Notes: a model not told the origin generated them from the sequence alone. DNA of 64,000 bases from Modestobacter italicus (GCF_000306785.1 NC_017955.1:3348001-3412000); one strand, 5' to 3'; counted from the first letter of the stretch, positions 25,488-34,164 are shown. Program-made: numbers and translations.

Positions 25488-26335
25488 GCGAGCCGTTGTT
25501 CGAGGTCGACGAGACCGGGGAGGACCTCACCCGGGCGGCGACGGCGACCGGCGCCGAGCTCTCCCCCGCAGAGAAGGCCGCCACCCGGGAGGAGCACGTC
25601 AAGCTCGCCGAGGGGGCGCTGGTCCGCGCCGACGACCTGGTCGCCGGGTACGTCCCCGGCGTCAACATCCTCCGGGGCTGCGACTTCTACCTGCAGGACG
25701 GCGAGCTGGTCGGCATCATCGGCCCCAACGGCGCCGGGAAGTCGACGCTGCTGAAGGCGCTGTTCGGGCTGATCCCGGTGCGGTCGGGCGGGGTCACCCT
25801 CCGCGGGGAGTCGATCACGTCGGCACCGGCGCACAAGCTCGTGCAGCTCGGGGTCGGCTACGTGCCGCAGAACAACAACGTGTTCCCCTCGCTCACCATC
25901 GAGGAGAACATGCAGATGGGCGTGTACCTCCGGCCGAAGACCTTCAAGGAGCGCTTCGACTACGTCATCGACCTCTTCCCGCTGCTCGGCGAGCGGCGCA
26001 AGGGCAAGGCCGGCGCGCTCTCCGGTGGTGAGCGCCAGATGGTGGCGATGGGCCGGGCGCTGATGATGGACCCGTCGGTGCTGCTGCTCGACGAGCCCTC
26101 CGCGGGCCTCTCCCCCGCCCTGCAGGACGAGGTGTTCATCCGCTGCCGCCGGATCAACGCCACCGGGGTCTCGATCATCATGGTCGAGCAGAACGCCCGC
26201 CGGTGCCTGCAGATCTGCGACCGCGGCTACGTCCTGGACCAGGGGCGCAACGCCTACACCGACACCGGCGAGTCGCTGATGCACGACCCCAAGGTGATCG
26301 AGCTGTACCTGGGCACGCTGGCCAAGGCCCAGTAA
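25484..26335 (+). CDS. livF: ABC transporter ATP-binding protein LivF
   Basis: Second ATPase subunit, 283 residues, starting at an ATGA overlap with the livG stop. A 45-residue N-terminal extension precedes the domain. Walker A is GPNGAGKSTLLKAL, the Q-loop YVPQNNNVFPSLTIEEN is typical of LivF, the signature is LSGGERQMVAMGRAL and Walker B is VLLLDEPSAGLSP. The switch His of LivG is replaced by Gln in MVEQNARR, which is normal for LivF. It closes the operon; a strong hairpin follows. Confidence 0.95.
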
Positions 26336-26353
26336 CCAGGACGAGCACCGCCC

Positions 26354-26391
26354 GGACGGCGCCGTTCCCTTCACGGGGGGCGGCGCCGTCC
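26354..26391 (+). terminator. Terminator of the liv operon
   Basis: GGACGGCGCCG (26354-26364) pairs with CGGCGCCGTCC (26381-26391) over a 16-base loop, 18 bases after livF and 12 bases before the convergent membrane gene ends. Confidence 0.7.
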
Positions 26392-26402
26392 GTCGTCCGG
26401 GG

Positions 26403-26828
26403 TCAGCCCAGCACCGCCCAGGCGCTGGCCACCACGTTCACGCTGGCCGCCACCACCCGGACGTCGTCGGCGCGCAGCAGCCGCGCGTACGCCGCCCGGT
26501 CGAAGCCCGCGCCCAGTGCCCGGTGCTGCGGCACGGCGACCAGCGCGGTCACCCCCAGCACCACCGCGAGGCACCCGGCGCTGACCAGCAGCGCCGGCAC
26601 CAGCACGCCCGCCGGCCGCTGGACCAGCAGCCAGCCGGTGGTGACCAGCTGGCCGACGAACAACGGCCCCACCACCCGGGCGATCCGGCGCGAGTGGCTG
26701 CCCTCGTAGGCGGCGAACGAGCCGGGCGGCACCGCGGCGAACTGCGGGTAGACCAGCGCCCGCACGGTCCACTGGAAGCCCGCGTAGCCGCCCACCAGGA
26801 GCAGGTGCGCGACCGCCACCGCGCTCAC
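26403..26828 (-). CDS. Small four-helix membrane protein (DUF1772-like, tentative)
   Basis: Protein of 141 residues with four predicted membrane segments (AVAHLLLVGGYAGFQWTV, IARVVGPLFVGQLVTTGWL, LVPALLVSAGCLAVVLGVTA and a last helix at VVAASVNVVASAWAVL). The pattern and the residues VPQHRALG between helices 3 and 4 resemble DUF1772/anthrone-oxygenase-like proteins, but I would not assign activity. GTG at 26828 overlaps the preceding gene's stop as GTGA. The pair lies between livF and the permuted binding protein and has no obvious link with transport. Confidence 0.7.
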   Translation of the reverse strand: MSAVAVAHLLLVGGYAGFQWTVRALVYPQFAAVPPGSFAAYEGSHSRRIARVVGPLFVGQLVTTGWLLVQRPAGVLVPALLVSAGCLAVVLGVTALVAVPQHRALGAGFDRAAYARLLRADDVRVVAASVNVVASAWAVLG

Positions 26829-27154
26829 GCGGGCCGCGCCCGCCCGCCGGCACGCTTCCCCCGCCAGGCGAGGCTCTGCGCGTCCAGCTCCCGCAGCAAC
26901 GGGTCGCCCTCGGCGGCGATCCGCTCGGCGAGAGCCACCGCGGCGGCCAGCCGGTCGTCGTCCAGCTGGGCGAAGGCCGGTGACCTCCGGCGGTCCAGGA
27001 CGTCGTACCAGCGGGCCTGGACGGCGTGGTCGAGGACGATCCGGCCGAAGCAGTGGTCGGCGGTGACCACCCACCCCTCGGCGCGGGCCTGGCGGGGCAG
27101 CTCGTCGAGCACCAGCTCGCGGTAGCGGGACAGCAGTCGCGCACGGTCGGCCAC
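26825..27154 (-). CDS. Conserved hypothetical protein
   Basis: Soluble protein of 109 residues from the GTG at 27154. It begins VADRARLLSRYRELVLDELP and contains DHCFGRIVLDHAVQARWYDVLD followed by a helical end EGDPLLRELDAQSLAWRGK. The Cys-Phe-x-Arg core and the terminal L-R-x-L-D helix look like a conserved actinobacterial family sometimes labelled acetyltransferase, but no acetyl-CoA motif is visible and I assign no function. An alternative start at 27259 would add a low-complexity Arg/Ala segment and run into the livK terminator, so it was rejected. Coupled by GTGA to the membrane gene downstream. Confidence 0.65.
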   Translation of the reverse strand: MADRARLLSRYRELVLDELPRQARAEGWVVTADHCFGRIVLDHAVQARWYDVLDRRRSPAFAQLDDDRLAAAVALAERIAAEGDPLLRELDAQSLAWRGKRAGGRARPA

Positions 27155-27208
27155 CCGGGCAGTCTGAGGTGCCCGCGCCGACCCCGCTCCCCGTGCCCGG
27201 ACAGCACT

Positions 27209-27240
27209 GCGGCCCGGCACCCTGGTGGGTGCCGGGCCGC
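27209..27240 (-). terminator. Terminator of the binding-protein gene
   Basis: Perfect 14-bp stem: GCGGCCCGGCACCC (27209-27222) and its complement (27227-27240) with loop TGGT, 35 bases after the stop. Confidence 0.85.
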
Positions 27241-27260
27241 AGCCTGGAGCAGGTGTCACA

Positions 27261-27280
27261 CGCTGATCAGCTGATCAGCG
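27261..27280. repeat. Perfect 20-bp palindrome across the binding-protein stop codon
   Basis: CGCTGATCAG followed by CTGATCAGCG, with no spacer. It contains the TGA stop at 27275-27277, so the last codon of the gene lies inside the palindrome. Confidence 0.8.
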
Positions 27281-28621
27281 CTGGGGGCCGACACCGTTCG
27301 TGTTCAGGCCCTGGATGATCCGCGAGGACTCCTCGAACCCGATGACGACGATCGCGTCGGGGCTGAACTCGGTCATCTGCTGCACCTCGGCGTCGTAGTT
27401 CGCCGCCTGCGGGTCGTAGATGACGCTCTGGATCGAGTCCTCCGGCAGGCCGTCGGCGACCAGGTTGTTCTTGGTGTTCTCCGCCAGCCCGGTGCCGTAG
27501 GGGTCGTTGGTGGCGAGGATGCCGACGGTGTTGTTGCCGTCGGCGCCGATCAGGTCGGCCAGCGCGCGGGCCTGCAGCAGGTCCGGCGGCGCGGTGCGGA
27601 AGTACAGGTTCTGGTCGTTGTACGTCGTGAACTGGTCCGACGTGTTGGCGGGCGAGATCTGCATGACGCCGGCCTGGGTGATCGTGTCGATCACGGTCAG
27701 GCTCACGCCCGAGGACGCCGCACCGATGATCGCGTTGACGCCGGACTGCAGCAGGCGGTCGACGGTCTGGGTGGCGGTGTCGGTCGACGCGTCGCCCGAG
27801 TCACCGGTGACCAGGGTGATCGGTGAGCCGAGCACACCACCAGCGGCGTTGATGTCGTTGATCGCCAGCTGGACGCCGGCGACCTCCGGCGGGCCGAGGA
27901 AGGCGAGGTTGCCGGTCTCGGGCAGCAGGGTGCCGATGGTCAGCGGAGTGGCGCTGGCCGGCGGGTTGGCGACCGGGGCGGGGCCGGCGTTGGTGGTGGC
28001 GTTGGCCTCGTCGCCGGCGATGACGAACTGCGTCTTCGAGTCATCGATCTTGTTGTCGTCGCCGAACTGCTGCAGACCGAAGCTGGCCTGCGCGGGCTCG
28101 CCGGCGTCGGTGAAGCTGAGCGGCCCGGAGAAGCCGTCGTAGTCGACGTCCCCGCCGGCCTGGATGATCGCCAGGCACGCCGCGAAGTCGGAGCACTTCT
28201 CGCCGGTCACGGTCAGGGCGTTGACGTACGGGCCGAAGACGGTCGCCTTCGTGTCACCGGCGGACTGCGCCGCCAGCGCGATCAGCATGGTCGCGTCGTA
28301 CGACTCACCGGCGTAGTTGTAGTCGACGAGCTGGGGGTTGAGCTGGAGCAGGCGGTCCTTGAAGTCACCGGACAGCTCCGTCAGCGGCAGGGTGCCCTTC
28401 ATCCCCGCCAGGGCGCCGGTCTCGGTGAAGTCCTCGCCGAGGGCGTTGCCCATGTTGCCGTCGGTGCCGTAGACGTTGACCTGCTTCTCGCTGCTCGAGC
28501 CGCCGCTGCCGCTGTCGCTGCTGCCGCTGTCACCGCTGTCGTCACTGCCGCCGCAGGCGGTCAGTGCGAGCAGGGCGGCACCGGAGAGGGCGGTCGCGCG
28601 GGCGATGGTGCCTGTGCGCAT
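27275..28621 (-). CDS. LivK-type substrate-binding lipoprotein, circularly permuted
   Basis: Lipoprotein of 448 residues with a signal peptide and lipobox LTAC (Cys23), then a Ser/Gly/Asp linker. In the normal family order the mature protein opens with PLTIGTLLPETGNLAFLGPP and the segment VYGTDGN follows about 220 residues later. Here the segment from KQVNVYGTDGN to FVIAGDE, normally the C-terminal part, comes first (45-204). A Pro/Ala linker (205-224) then leads into the normal N-terminal part (225-448), which ends GVGPQR. ATG at 28621 has GGGAG upstream. Likely solute receptor for livHMGF. Confidence 0.85.
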   Translation of the reverse strand: MRTGTIARATALSGAALLALTACGGSDDSGDSGSSDSGSGGSSSEKQVNVYGTDGNMGNALGEDFTETGALAGMKGTLPLTELSGDFKDRLLQLNPQLVDYNYAGESYDATMLIALAAQSAGDTKATVFGPYVNALTVTGEKCSDFAACLAIIQAGGDVDYDGFSGPLSFTDAGEPAQASFGLQQFGDDNKIDDSKTQFVIAGDEANATTNAGPAPVANPPASATPLTIGTLLPETGNLAFLGPPEVAGVQLAINDINAAGGVLGSPITLVTGDSGDASTDTATQTVDRLLQSGVNAIIGAASSGVSLTVIDTITQAGVMQISPANTSDQFTTYNDQNLYFRTAPPDLLQARALADLIGADGNNTVGILATNDPYGTGLAENTKNNLVADGLPEDSIQSVIYDPQAANYDAEVQQMTEFSPDAIVVIGFEESSRIIQGLNTNGVGPQR

Positions 28622-28808
28622 CAAGGAACTCCCAGAGGTGTGTCGATCCGTGTCGATCTCCATCGGTGCTGCTCGGCAGGCTGCATCGCCTGTCGGGCGC
28701 CCGATCAGTGCGGAGAACCTAACCGCCGTCCGAGCGCCCTGAGGCACCCTCGAACGCACCGTGATGGGGTTGTGACCTCACCGATGCACGCCCGCCACAT
28801 GCGCGAAC

Positions 28809-28846
28809 GGCGCGTCACACGGTCGCAACCGACCGTGTGACGCGCC
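28809..28846 (-). terminator. Terminator of pdtaR
   Basis: A perfect 17-bp stem, GGCGCGTCACACGGTCG and its complement, with loop CAAC (28826-28829), 20 bases after the pdtaR stop. Confidence 0.88.
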
Positions 28847-28866
28847 GCGGAGTGGTCGGCGCTGGA

Positions 28867-29484
28867 TCAGGACCCGGTGGGGCCACCCGCCGGAGTCGCC
28901 TCGTCGGCCGTCTCGGTGGCCAGGATCGCCTGGGCGAGCGCCTTCATCGAGGTGCGCTCGTTCATCGCCGTCCGCTGGATCCAGCGGAACGCCTCGGCCT
29001 CGGTCATGCCGCGGTCGGCCATCAGCCGGCCCTTGGCCTGCTCGACCACCTTGCGGGCCTCGAGGCGCTCCTTGAGGTCGGTGACCTCGGCGTCCAGGGC
29101 GTGCATCTCCTGGAACCGGCCCACGGCGACCTCGATCGCCGGGACCAGGTCGTTCTTGGAGAACGGCTTGACCAGGTAGGCCATCGCACCGGCGTCGCGC
29201 GCCCGCTCGACCAGCTCCCGCTGGCTGAACGCGGTCAGCACGATGACCGGGGCGATCCGGGCCGAGGCGATCTGCTCCGCCGCGGCGATCCCGTCCAGGA
29301 CGGGCATCTGCACGTCGACGATCACGAGGTCGGGGCGGAGCTGCTGGGCCTGGTCGACGGCCGCCTGACCGTCACCGACCTCGGCGACGACGACGTACCC
29401 CTCCTCCTCCAGCATCTCCTTGAGGTCGAGGCGGATGAGTGCCTCGTCCTCGGCGATGAGGACACGGGTCGGCTGGCTGCTCAC
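28867..29484 (-). CDS. pdtaR: ANTAR-domain response regulator (PdtaR)
   Basis: Response regulator of 205 residues. The receiver domain (8-125) has the acidic pair in IAEDEALIR, the phosphorylated Asp in LVIVDVQMPVLDG, Thr in VIVLTAFSQ and Lys in LVKPFSK. The C-terminal ANTAR domain (135-190) carries KVVEQAKGRLMADRGMTEAEAFRWIQ. ANTAR proteins bind paired hexaloop RNA hairpins and block terminators; the mycobacterial orthologue is phosphorylated by PdtaS. GTG at 29484 was selected from the receiver start. The kinase is not in the window. Confidence 0.95.
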   Translation of the reverse strand: MSSQPTRVLIAEDEALIRLDLKEMLEEEGYVVVAEVGDGQAAVDQAQQLRPDLVIVDVQMPVLDGIAAAEQIASARIAPVIVLTAFSQRELVERARDAGAMAYLVKPFSKNDLVPAIEVAVGRFQEMHALDAEVTDLKERLEARKVVEQAKGRLMADRGMTEAEAFRWIQRTAMNERTSMKALAQAILATETADEATPAGGPTGS

Positions 29485-29553
29485 GGGGGTGAGCCTAGCG
29501 ACCGCAGCCAGCGACCGGCTGCCGGATAGGCTGCTGATCACCCGGTTGTGCTG

Positions 29554-29627
29554 GCCCCCGTACCCCAATCGGCAGAGGGAGCGGATTCAAAACCCGCGCA
29601 GTGTGCGTTCGAGTCGCACCGGGGGCA
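29554..29627 (+). tRNA. tRNA-Leu (CAA) with a short variable loop
   Basis: A 74-base cloverleaf with acceptor GCCCCCG/CGGGGGC and discriminator A. The anticodon arm GCGGA-TTCAAAA-CCCGC gives anticodon CAA. Only five bases (GCAGT) separate the anticodon and T stems, whereas Leu tRNAs normally have a long variable arm. Pair 31-39 is an A-C mismatch. Gene order suggests it is the counterpart of mycobacterial leuX. Confidence 0.85.
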
Positions 29628-29663
29628 CTCTGCAAATTGCGATCCTGACGGACCGCACCGCAG

Positions 29664-30033
29664 CCAAGAGCCGTTCCCGAGCGCCGTTGAGCCGCTTCGT
29701 CGCTCGATCGCGGGACCCTCCGGGCCCCACTCCTCACGACAGGACGACGAGCACCGCCTCCAGGAGCCGTCCCCGACGGCCGTTGAGCCGCTTCGTCGCT
29801 CGATCGCGGGACCCTCCGGGCCCCACTCCTCACGACAGGACGACGAGCACCGCCTCCAGGAGCCGTCCCCGACGGCCGTTGAGCCGCTTCGTCGCTCGAT
29901 CGCGGGACCCTCCGGGCCCCACTCCTCACGACAGGACGACGAGCCCCGCCTCCAGGAGCCGTCCCCCGCCGCCGTTGAGCCGCTTCGTCGTTCGATCGCG
30001 GGACCCTCCGGGCCCCACTCCTCACGACAGGGC
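29664..30033. repeat. Tandem array of four 96-bp repeats
   Basis: The word GTTGAGCCGCTTCGTCG recurs at 29686, 29782, 29878 and 29974, an exact 96-bp period. Units 2 and 3 are nearly identical; unit 1 has a shorter, diverged left flank and unit 4 ends early after CACGACAGG. Each unit contains GGGACCCTCCGGGCCCC, which can fold. The period is a multiple of three and several frames stay open through the array, but the encoded 32-residue repeats have no start, no domain and no neighbour logic, so it is read as non-coding. Confidence 0.9.
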
Positions 30034-30101
30034 GGACCCCGGTCACCGGTCCTCCCCCGCCCTGCGGCACGCGGTCCTGGCGGGCCGCCTAAGTTGGCTC
30101 C

Positions 30102-31829
30102 GTGACCGGCCACATGACCCCTGAGCAGTTCCGCCAGCACGGCCACGAGGTCGTGGACTGGATCGCCGACTACTGGGAGCGCATCGGCTCCTTCCCGGTC
30201 CGCTCGCAGGTCTCCCCCGGTGACGTCCGCGCCTCGCTGCCGCCGACCGCGCCGGAGCAGGGCGAGCCGTTCTCCGCCGTCCTGGCCGACCTGGACCGGG
30301 TCGTGCTGCCCGGCGTCACCCACTGGCAGCACCCCGGGTTCTTCGGCTACTTCCCGGCCAACACCTCCGGGCCCTCGGTGCTCGGCGACCTGGTGTCCGC
30401 CGGCCTCGGCGTGCAGGGCATGTCCTGGGTGACCAGCCCGGCCGCCACGGAGCTCGAGCAGCACGTCATGGACTGGTTCGCCGACCTGCTGGGCCTGCCG
30501 GAGTCCTTCCGCTCCACCGGCAGCGGCGGCGGCGTCGTGCAGGACTCCAGCTCCGGCGCCAACCTGGTCGCCCTGCTGGCGGCCCTGCACCGGGCCAGCA
30601 AGGGCGCGACCCTGCGGCACGGCGTCCGGCCCGAGGACCACACCGTCTACGTCTCCGCCGAGACGCACAGCTCGATGGAGAAGGCGGCCCGGATCGCCGG
30701 GCTGGGCACCGACGCCATCCGGATCGTCGAGGTCGGCCCCGACCTGGCGATGAACCCGCGGGCGCTGGCCCAGCGGCTCGAACGGGACGTCGCCCGGGGC
30801 TACACCCCGGTCCTGGTCTGCGCCACGGTCGGGACGACGTCGACCACCGCGATCGACCCGCTCGCCGAGCTCGGCCCGATCTGCCAGCAGCACGGGGTGT
30901 GGCTGCACGTCGACGCCGCCTACGCCGGGGTCAGCGCCGTCGCCCCGGAGCTGCGCGCGCTGCAGGCCGGTGTCGAGTGGGCCGACAGCTACACCACCGA
31001 CGCGCACAAGTGGCTGCTCACCGGCTTCGACGCGACGCTGTTCTGGGTCGCCGACCGGGCCGCCCTCACCGGGGCCCTGTCGATCCTCCCGGAGTACCTG
31101 CGCAACGCCGCCACCGACACCGGCGCGGTCGTCGACTACCGCGACTGGCAGATCGAGCTGGGCCGCCGGTTCCGCGCCCTCAAGCTGTGGTTCGTCGTCC
31201 GCTGGTACGGCGCCGAGGGCCTCCGCGAGCACGTCCGCAGCCACGTCGCCCTGGCCCAGGAGCTGGCCGGCTGGGCGGACGCCGACGAGCGCTTCGACGT
31301 CGCCGCCCCGCACCCGTTCTCGCTGGTCTGCCTGCGGCCGCGGTGGGCACCGGGGATCGACGCCGACGTCGCCACCATGACCCTGCTCGACCGGCTCAAC
31401 GACGGCGGCGAGGTCTTCCTGACCCACACCACCGTCGACGGCGCCGCGGTGCTGCGGGTGGCCATCGGCGCACCGGCGACCACCCGGGAGCACGTCGAGC
31501 GGGTCTGGGCGCTGCTGGGCGAGGCGCACGACTGGCTGGCGCGGGACTTCGAGGAGCAGGCCGCCGAGCGCCGGGCGGCCGAGCTCCGCGAGCGGGAGGC
31601 CGCCGAGGAGCAGCTCCGCGCCCGCCGGGAGGCCGAGGCCGCGGCAGCGGCCGCCACCGAGGCGCCGGTGGAGCCGGCGGCCGAGGAGCCCGAGCAGCTC
31701 GTCGTCCCGCCGGTGGAGGTCCCCGCCGTCGAGACCCCGGCGGCCTGGGACGAGTCGGCCACCCAGGTGGCCGCCCAGACCGACCTGCACGCCGACCCGG
31801 CTCCGCAGCCGGCCGACGGCCAGGGCTGA
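30102..31829 (+). CDS. PLP-dependent group II decarboxylase (aromatic-L-amino-acid decarboxylase-like)
   Basis: Decarboxylase of 575 residues. The first 470 match the DDC/tryptophan decarboxylase type: THWQHPGFFGYFPAN near residue 70, HSSMEKAARIAGLG, HVDAAYAG with the PLP-pairing Asp, and the Schiff-base Lys in TTDAHKWLLTGFD. Likely substrates are aromatic amino acids. The final 100 residues form an Ala/Glu/Arg-rich helix followed by a Pro/Glu tail, absent from normal enzymes. GTG at 30102 follows the repeat array by 68 bases. It converges on tesB with 13 bases between. Confidence 0.92.
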   Translation: MTGHMTPEQFRQHGHEVVDWIADYWERIGSFPVRSQVSPGDVRASLPPTAPEQGEPFSAVLADLDRVVLPGVTHWQHPGFFGYFPANTSGPSVLGDLVSAGLGVQGMSWVTSPAATELEQHVMDWFADLLGLPESFRSTGSGGGVVQDSSSGANLVALLAALHRASKGATLRHGVRPEDHTVYVSAETHSSMEKAARIAGLGTDAIRIVEVGPDLAMNPRALAQRLERDVARGYTPVLVCATVGTTSTTAIDPLAELGPICQQHGVWLHVDAAYAGVSAVAPELRALQAGVEWADSYTTDAHKWLLTGFDATLFWVADRAALTGALSILPEYLRNAATDTGAVVDYRDWQIELGRRFRALKLWFVVRWYGAEGLREHVRSHVALAQELAGWADADERFDVAAPHPFSLVCLRPRWAPGIDADVATMTLLDRLNDGGEVFLTHTTVDGAAVLRVAIGAPATTREHVERVWALLGEAHDWLARDFEEQAAERRAAELREREAAEEQLRARREAEAAAAAATEAPVEPAAEEPEQLVVPPVEVPAVETPAAWDESATQVAAQTDLHADPAPQPADGQG

Positions 31830-31842
31830 CCCGCGGGGGCGG

Positions 31843-32739
31843 TCAGCCGAGCGAGCGGAGCAGCCCCTCCTGGACGACGGTGGCCACGTGCGTGCCGTCC
31901 GCCGCCCAGATCTGCCCGAAGCAGAGCGCACGCCCGCTGGCGGCCGCCGGGCTGTCGGTCTCGTACAGGAACCACTCGTCGGCGCGCACCGGCCGGTGGA
32001 ACCAGACGGCGTGGTCGAGGCTGGCGCCCACCGTGGACCCGCCCCAGCCGCCGCCGATGCGGGCCAGCCCGGCCGACAACAACGTCAGGTCGCTGACGAA
32101 GGTCAGGGCGGCCGCGTGCACCGCCTCGTCGTCGGGCAGCCGCCCGGAGACCCGGAACCAGACCCGGAACGCGGTGTCCGGCGGCAGCCGCGGCTCCGGG
32201 TCGTAGGGGTCGGACAGGTAGCGCTGCTCGACGGCGCGGGAGATCGCGTTGGAGGCGTCGGCCCGGCCGGGGTGCGCGGCGGCGACCTCGGCCAGCCCGG
32301 GCAGCCCCTCGGGACCGGGGACGTCGGGCATCGGCAGCGAGTGCTCGACCAGCGCCCGCTCCCCTGCCGTGAAGTCCGCCGTCAGCGCGAAGATGGCGAC
32401 GTCCTCGCCCTTGCGGGTCTGCCGAGCCACCACCCGCCGGGTGCTGAACGTCCGCCCCTCGCGGATGCGGTCGACCTCGTAGCGGATCTCCTCGTGCGGG
32501 TCGCCCGGCCGCAGGAAGTACGAGTGCAGCGAGTGCACCGGGCGGCCTGCGGCCACGGTCGCCTGCGCCGCCGTCAGCGCCTGGGCGGCGACCTGCCCGC
32601 CGAAGATCCGCTGCAGCGGCGACGACGGCGTGGTGCCGACGTAGAGGTCGGGGCCGCGCTCCTCGAGGTCGAGGACCTCCATCAGCTCCGCGGCCGGCGA
32701 GGCGGCCGCGGACGCCCCCGACCCCGAGGACGAGCTCAC
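31843..32739 (-). CDS. tesB: Acyl-CoA thioesterase II
   Basis: Double-hotdog thioesterase of 298 residues that hydrolyses medium and long acyl-CoA. The first hotdog contains RIFGGQVAAQALTAAQATV and HSLHSYFLRPGDP; the second contains SLDHAVWFHRPVRADEWFLYE and ends GQIWAADGTHVATVVQEGLLR, where the catalytic Asp, Thr and Gln lie. The GTG at 32739 overlaps the pyk stop as GTGA, so the pair is coupled as in mycobacteria (pykA-tesB1). Confidence 0.95.
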   Translation of the reverse strand: MSSSSGSGASAAASPAAELMEVLDLEERGPDLYVGTTPSSPLQRIFGGQVAAQALTAAQATVAAGRPVHSLHSYFLRPGDPHEEIRYEVDRIREGRTFSTRRVVARQTRKGEDVAIFALTADFTAGERALVEHSLPMPDVPGPEGLPGLAEVAAAHPGRADASNAISRAVEQRYLSDPYDPEPRLPPDTAFRVWFRVSGRLPDDEAVHAAALTFVSDLTLLSAGLARIGGGWGGSTVGASLDHAVWFHRPVRADEWFLYETDSPAAASGRALCFGQIWAADGTHVATVVQEGLLRSLG

Positions 32740-34151
32740 GCCTCCGTACCCACCTCGTGCACCCGGACGAGGTTGGTCGACCCGGCGGTGTTCGGCGGGC
32801 TGCCGGCCACCACCACGACCTTGTCGCCCTCCCGCAGCCGGCCGATGGACATCAGCGAGAAGTCGACCTGACCGACCATGTCGTCGGTGTGGGTGACCTC
32901 GGGCACCAGGAAGGTCTCCACGCCCCAGGACAGCGCCAGCCGGCTGCGGACCGCGGGGTCGGTGGTGAAGGCGAGGATCGGCAGCCGGGTGTGCAGCGCG
33001 GCGAGCAGCTGCGCGGTCTTGCCGGTCAAGGTGAAGGCGGCCAGCGCGGAGACGTCCAGCGCCTCACCGATGTCCTTGGCGGCCCGGACGATCGCGCCGG
33101 ACCGGTTGTTGCGCGGCCGGCTGAGCTCGGGCACCCGGACCTCGTCGGTCTCGACGGCGTCGATGATCCGCTCCATCGTCTTCACCGCGACGATCGGGTA
33201 CTTGCCGACCGAGGTCTCCCCGGACAGCATCACCGCGTCCGCACCGTCGAGCACGGCGTTGGCCACGTCGGAGGCCTCGGCGCGGGTCGGCCGGGAGTTC
33301 TCGATCATGGACTCCAGCATCTGGGTGGCCACGATGACCGGCTTGTTGCGCTCGCGGGCGGCCTGGACGGCGCGCTTCTGCACCAGCGGGACCTGCTCCA
33401 GCGGCAGCTCCACGCCCAGGTCGCCGCGGGCGACCATGATGCCGTCGAACGCCTTGACGATCGCGTCGAGGTTCTCGACCGCCTCGGGCTTCTCCAGCTT
33501 CGCGATCACCGGCACCTCGACGTCCTCCTGGCGCATGATCTCGCGCACCAGCTCGACGTCGCGGGCGTGCCGCACGAACGACAGCGCGACGAAGTCGACC
33601 CCGAGGGAGAGGGCGAAGCGCAGGTCCTCGGCGTCCTTCTCCGACATCGCCGGGACGCTCACCGCGACGCCGGGCAGCGACAGGCCCTTGTTGTTCGAGA
33701 CCGGACCGCCCTCGAGCACCAGGCAGAAGACGTCCGGGCCGGTGACGTCGACGACGGTCAGCGCCAGCTTGCCGTCGTCGACCAGCAGCCGGTCACCGAC
33801 GCGCGCGTCGTTGGCGAGGTCCTTGTAGGTGGTGGAGACCCGGTCGGCGGTGCCGGGGACGTCCTCGACGGTGATGCAGACCCGGCTGCCGGTCTCCCAG
33901 ACGACCGGGCCGTCGGCGAACGTGCCGAGGCGGATCTTGGGGCCCTGCAGGTCGGCGAGCACGGCCACGGCCCGGCCGACGGTGTCCGACGCGGCCCGCA
34001 CGTTCCGGTAGGCCGTCTCGTGGTCGGCGTGCTTGCCGTGGCTGAAGTTGAGGCGGGCGACGTCCATGCCGGCCTCGACGAGGGCGGTGATCTGCTCCAG
34101 GGACCCCGTGGCCGGACCCAGTGTGCAGACGATCTTCGCGCGACGAGACAT
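32736..34151 (-). CDS. pyk: Pyruvate kinase
   Basis: Glycolytic enzyme of 471 residues that makes pyruvate and ATP from phosphoenolpyruvate and ADP. Family segments in order: KIVCTLGPAT, MDVARLNFSHG, the B domain around 70-165, the active-site KLEKPEAVENLD with the catalytic Lys, VARGDLGVELP, ATQMLESMIENSRPTRAE and SGETSVGKYP. The C-terminal domain is regular. ATG at 34151 is clear. The 110-bp leader upstream holds nested inverted repeats. Confidence 0.97.
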   Translation of the reverse strand: MSRRAKIVCTLGPATGSLEQITALVEAGMDVARLNFSHGKHADHETAYRNVRAASDTVGRAVAVLADLQGPKIRLGTFADGPVVWETGSRVCITVEDVPGTADRVSTTYKDLANDARVGDRLLVDDGKLALTVVDVTGPDVFCLVLEGGPVSNNKGLSLPGVAVSVPAMSEKDAEDLRFALSLGVDFVALSFVRHARDVELVREIMRQEDVEVPVIAKLEKPEAVENLDAIVKAFDGIMVARGDLGVELPLEQVPLVQKRAVQAARERNKPVIVATQMLESMIENSRPTRAEASDVANAVLDGADAVMLSGETSVGKYPIVAVKTMERIIDAVETDEVRVPELSRPRNNRSGAIVRAAKDIGEALDVSALAAFTLTGKTAQLLAALHTRLPILAFTTDPAVRSRLALSWGVETFLVPEVTHTDDMVGQVDFSLMSIGRLREGDKVVVVAGSPPNTAGSTNLVRVHEVGTEA

Positions 34152-34164
34152 GGGCCAAAACTAG

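Noticed and set aside
29664..30033. CRISPR array
   Set aside because: The units are 96 bp with no unique spacers of constant size, and no cas genes are present.
29495..31931. Repeat proteins encoded across the 96-bp array in several frames
   Set aside because: The period is a multiple of three, so every frame repeats. No start, ribosome site or domain supports translation, and one frame continues antisense through the decarboxylase gene.
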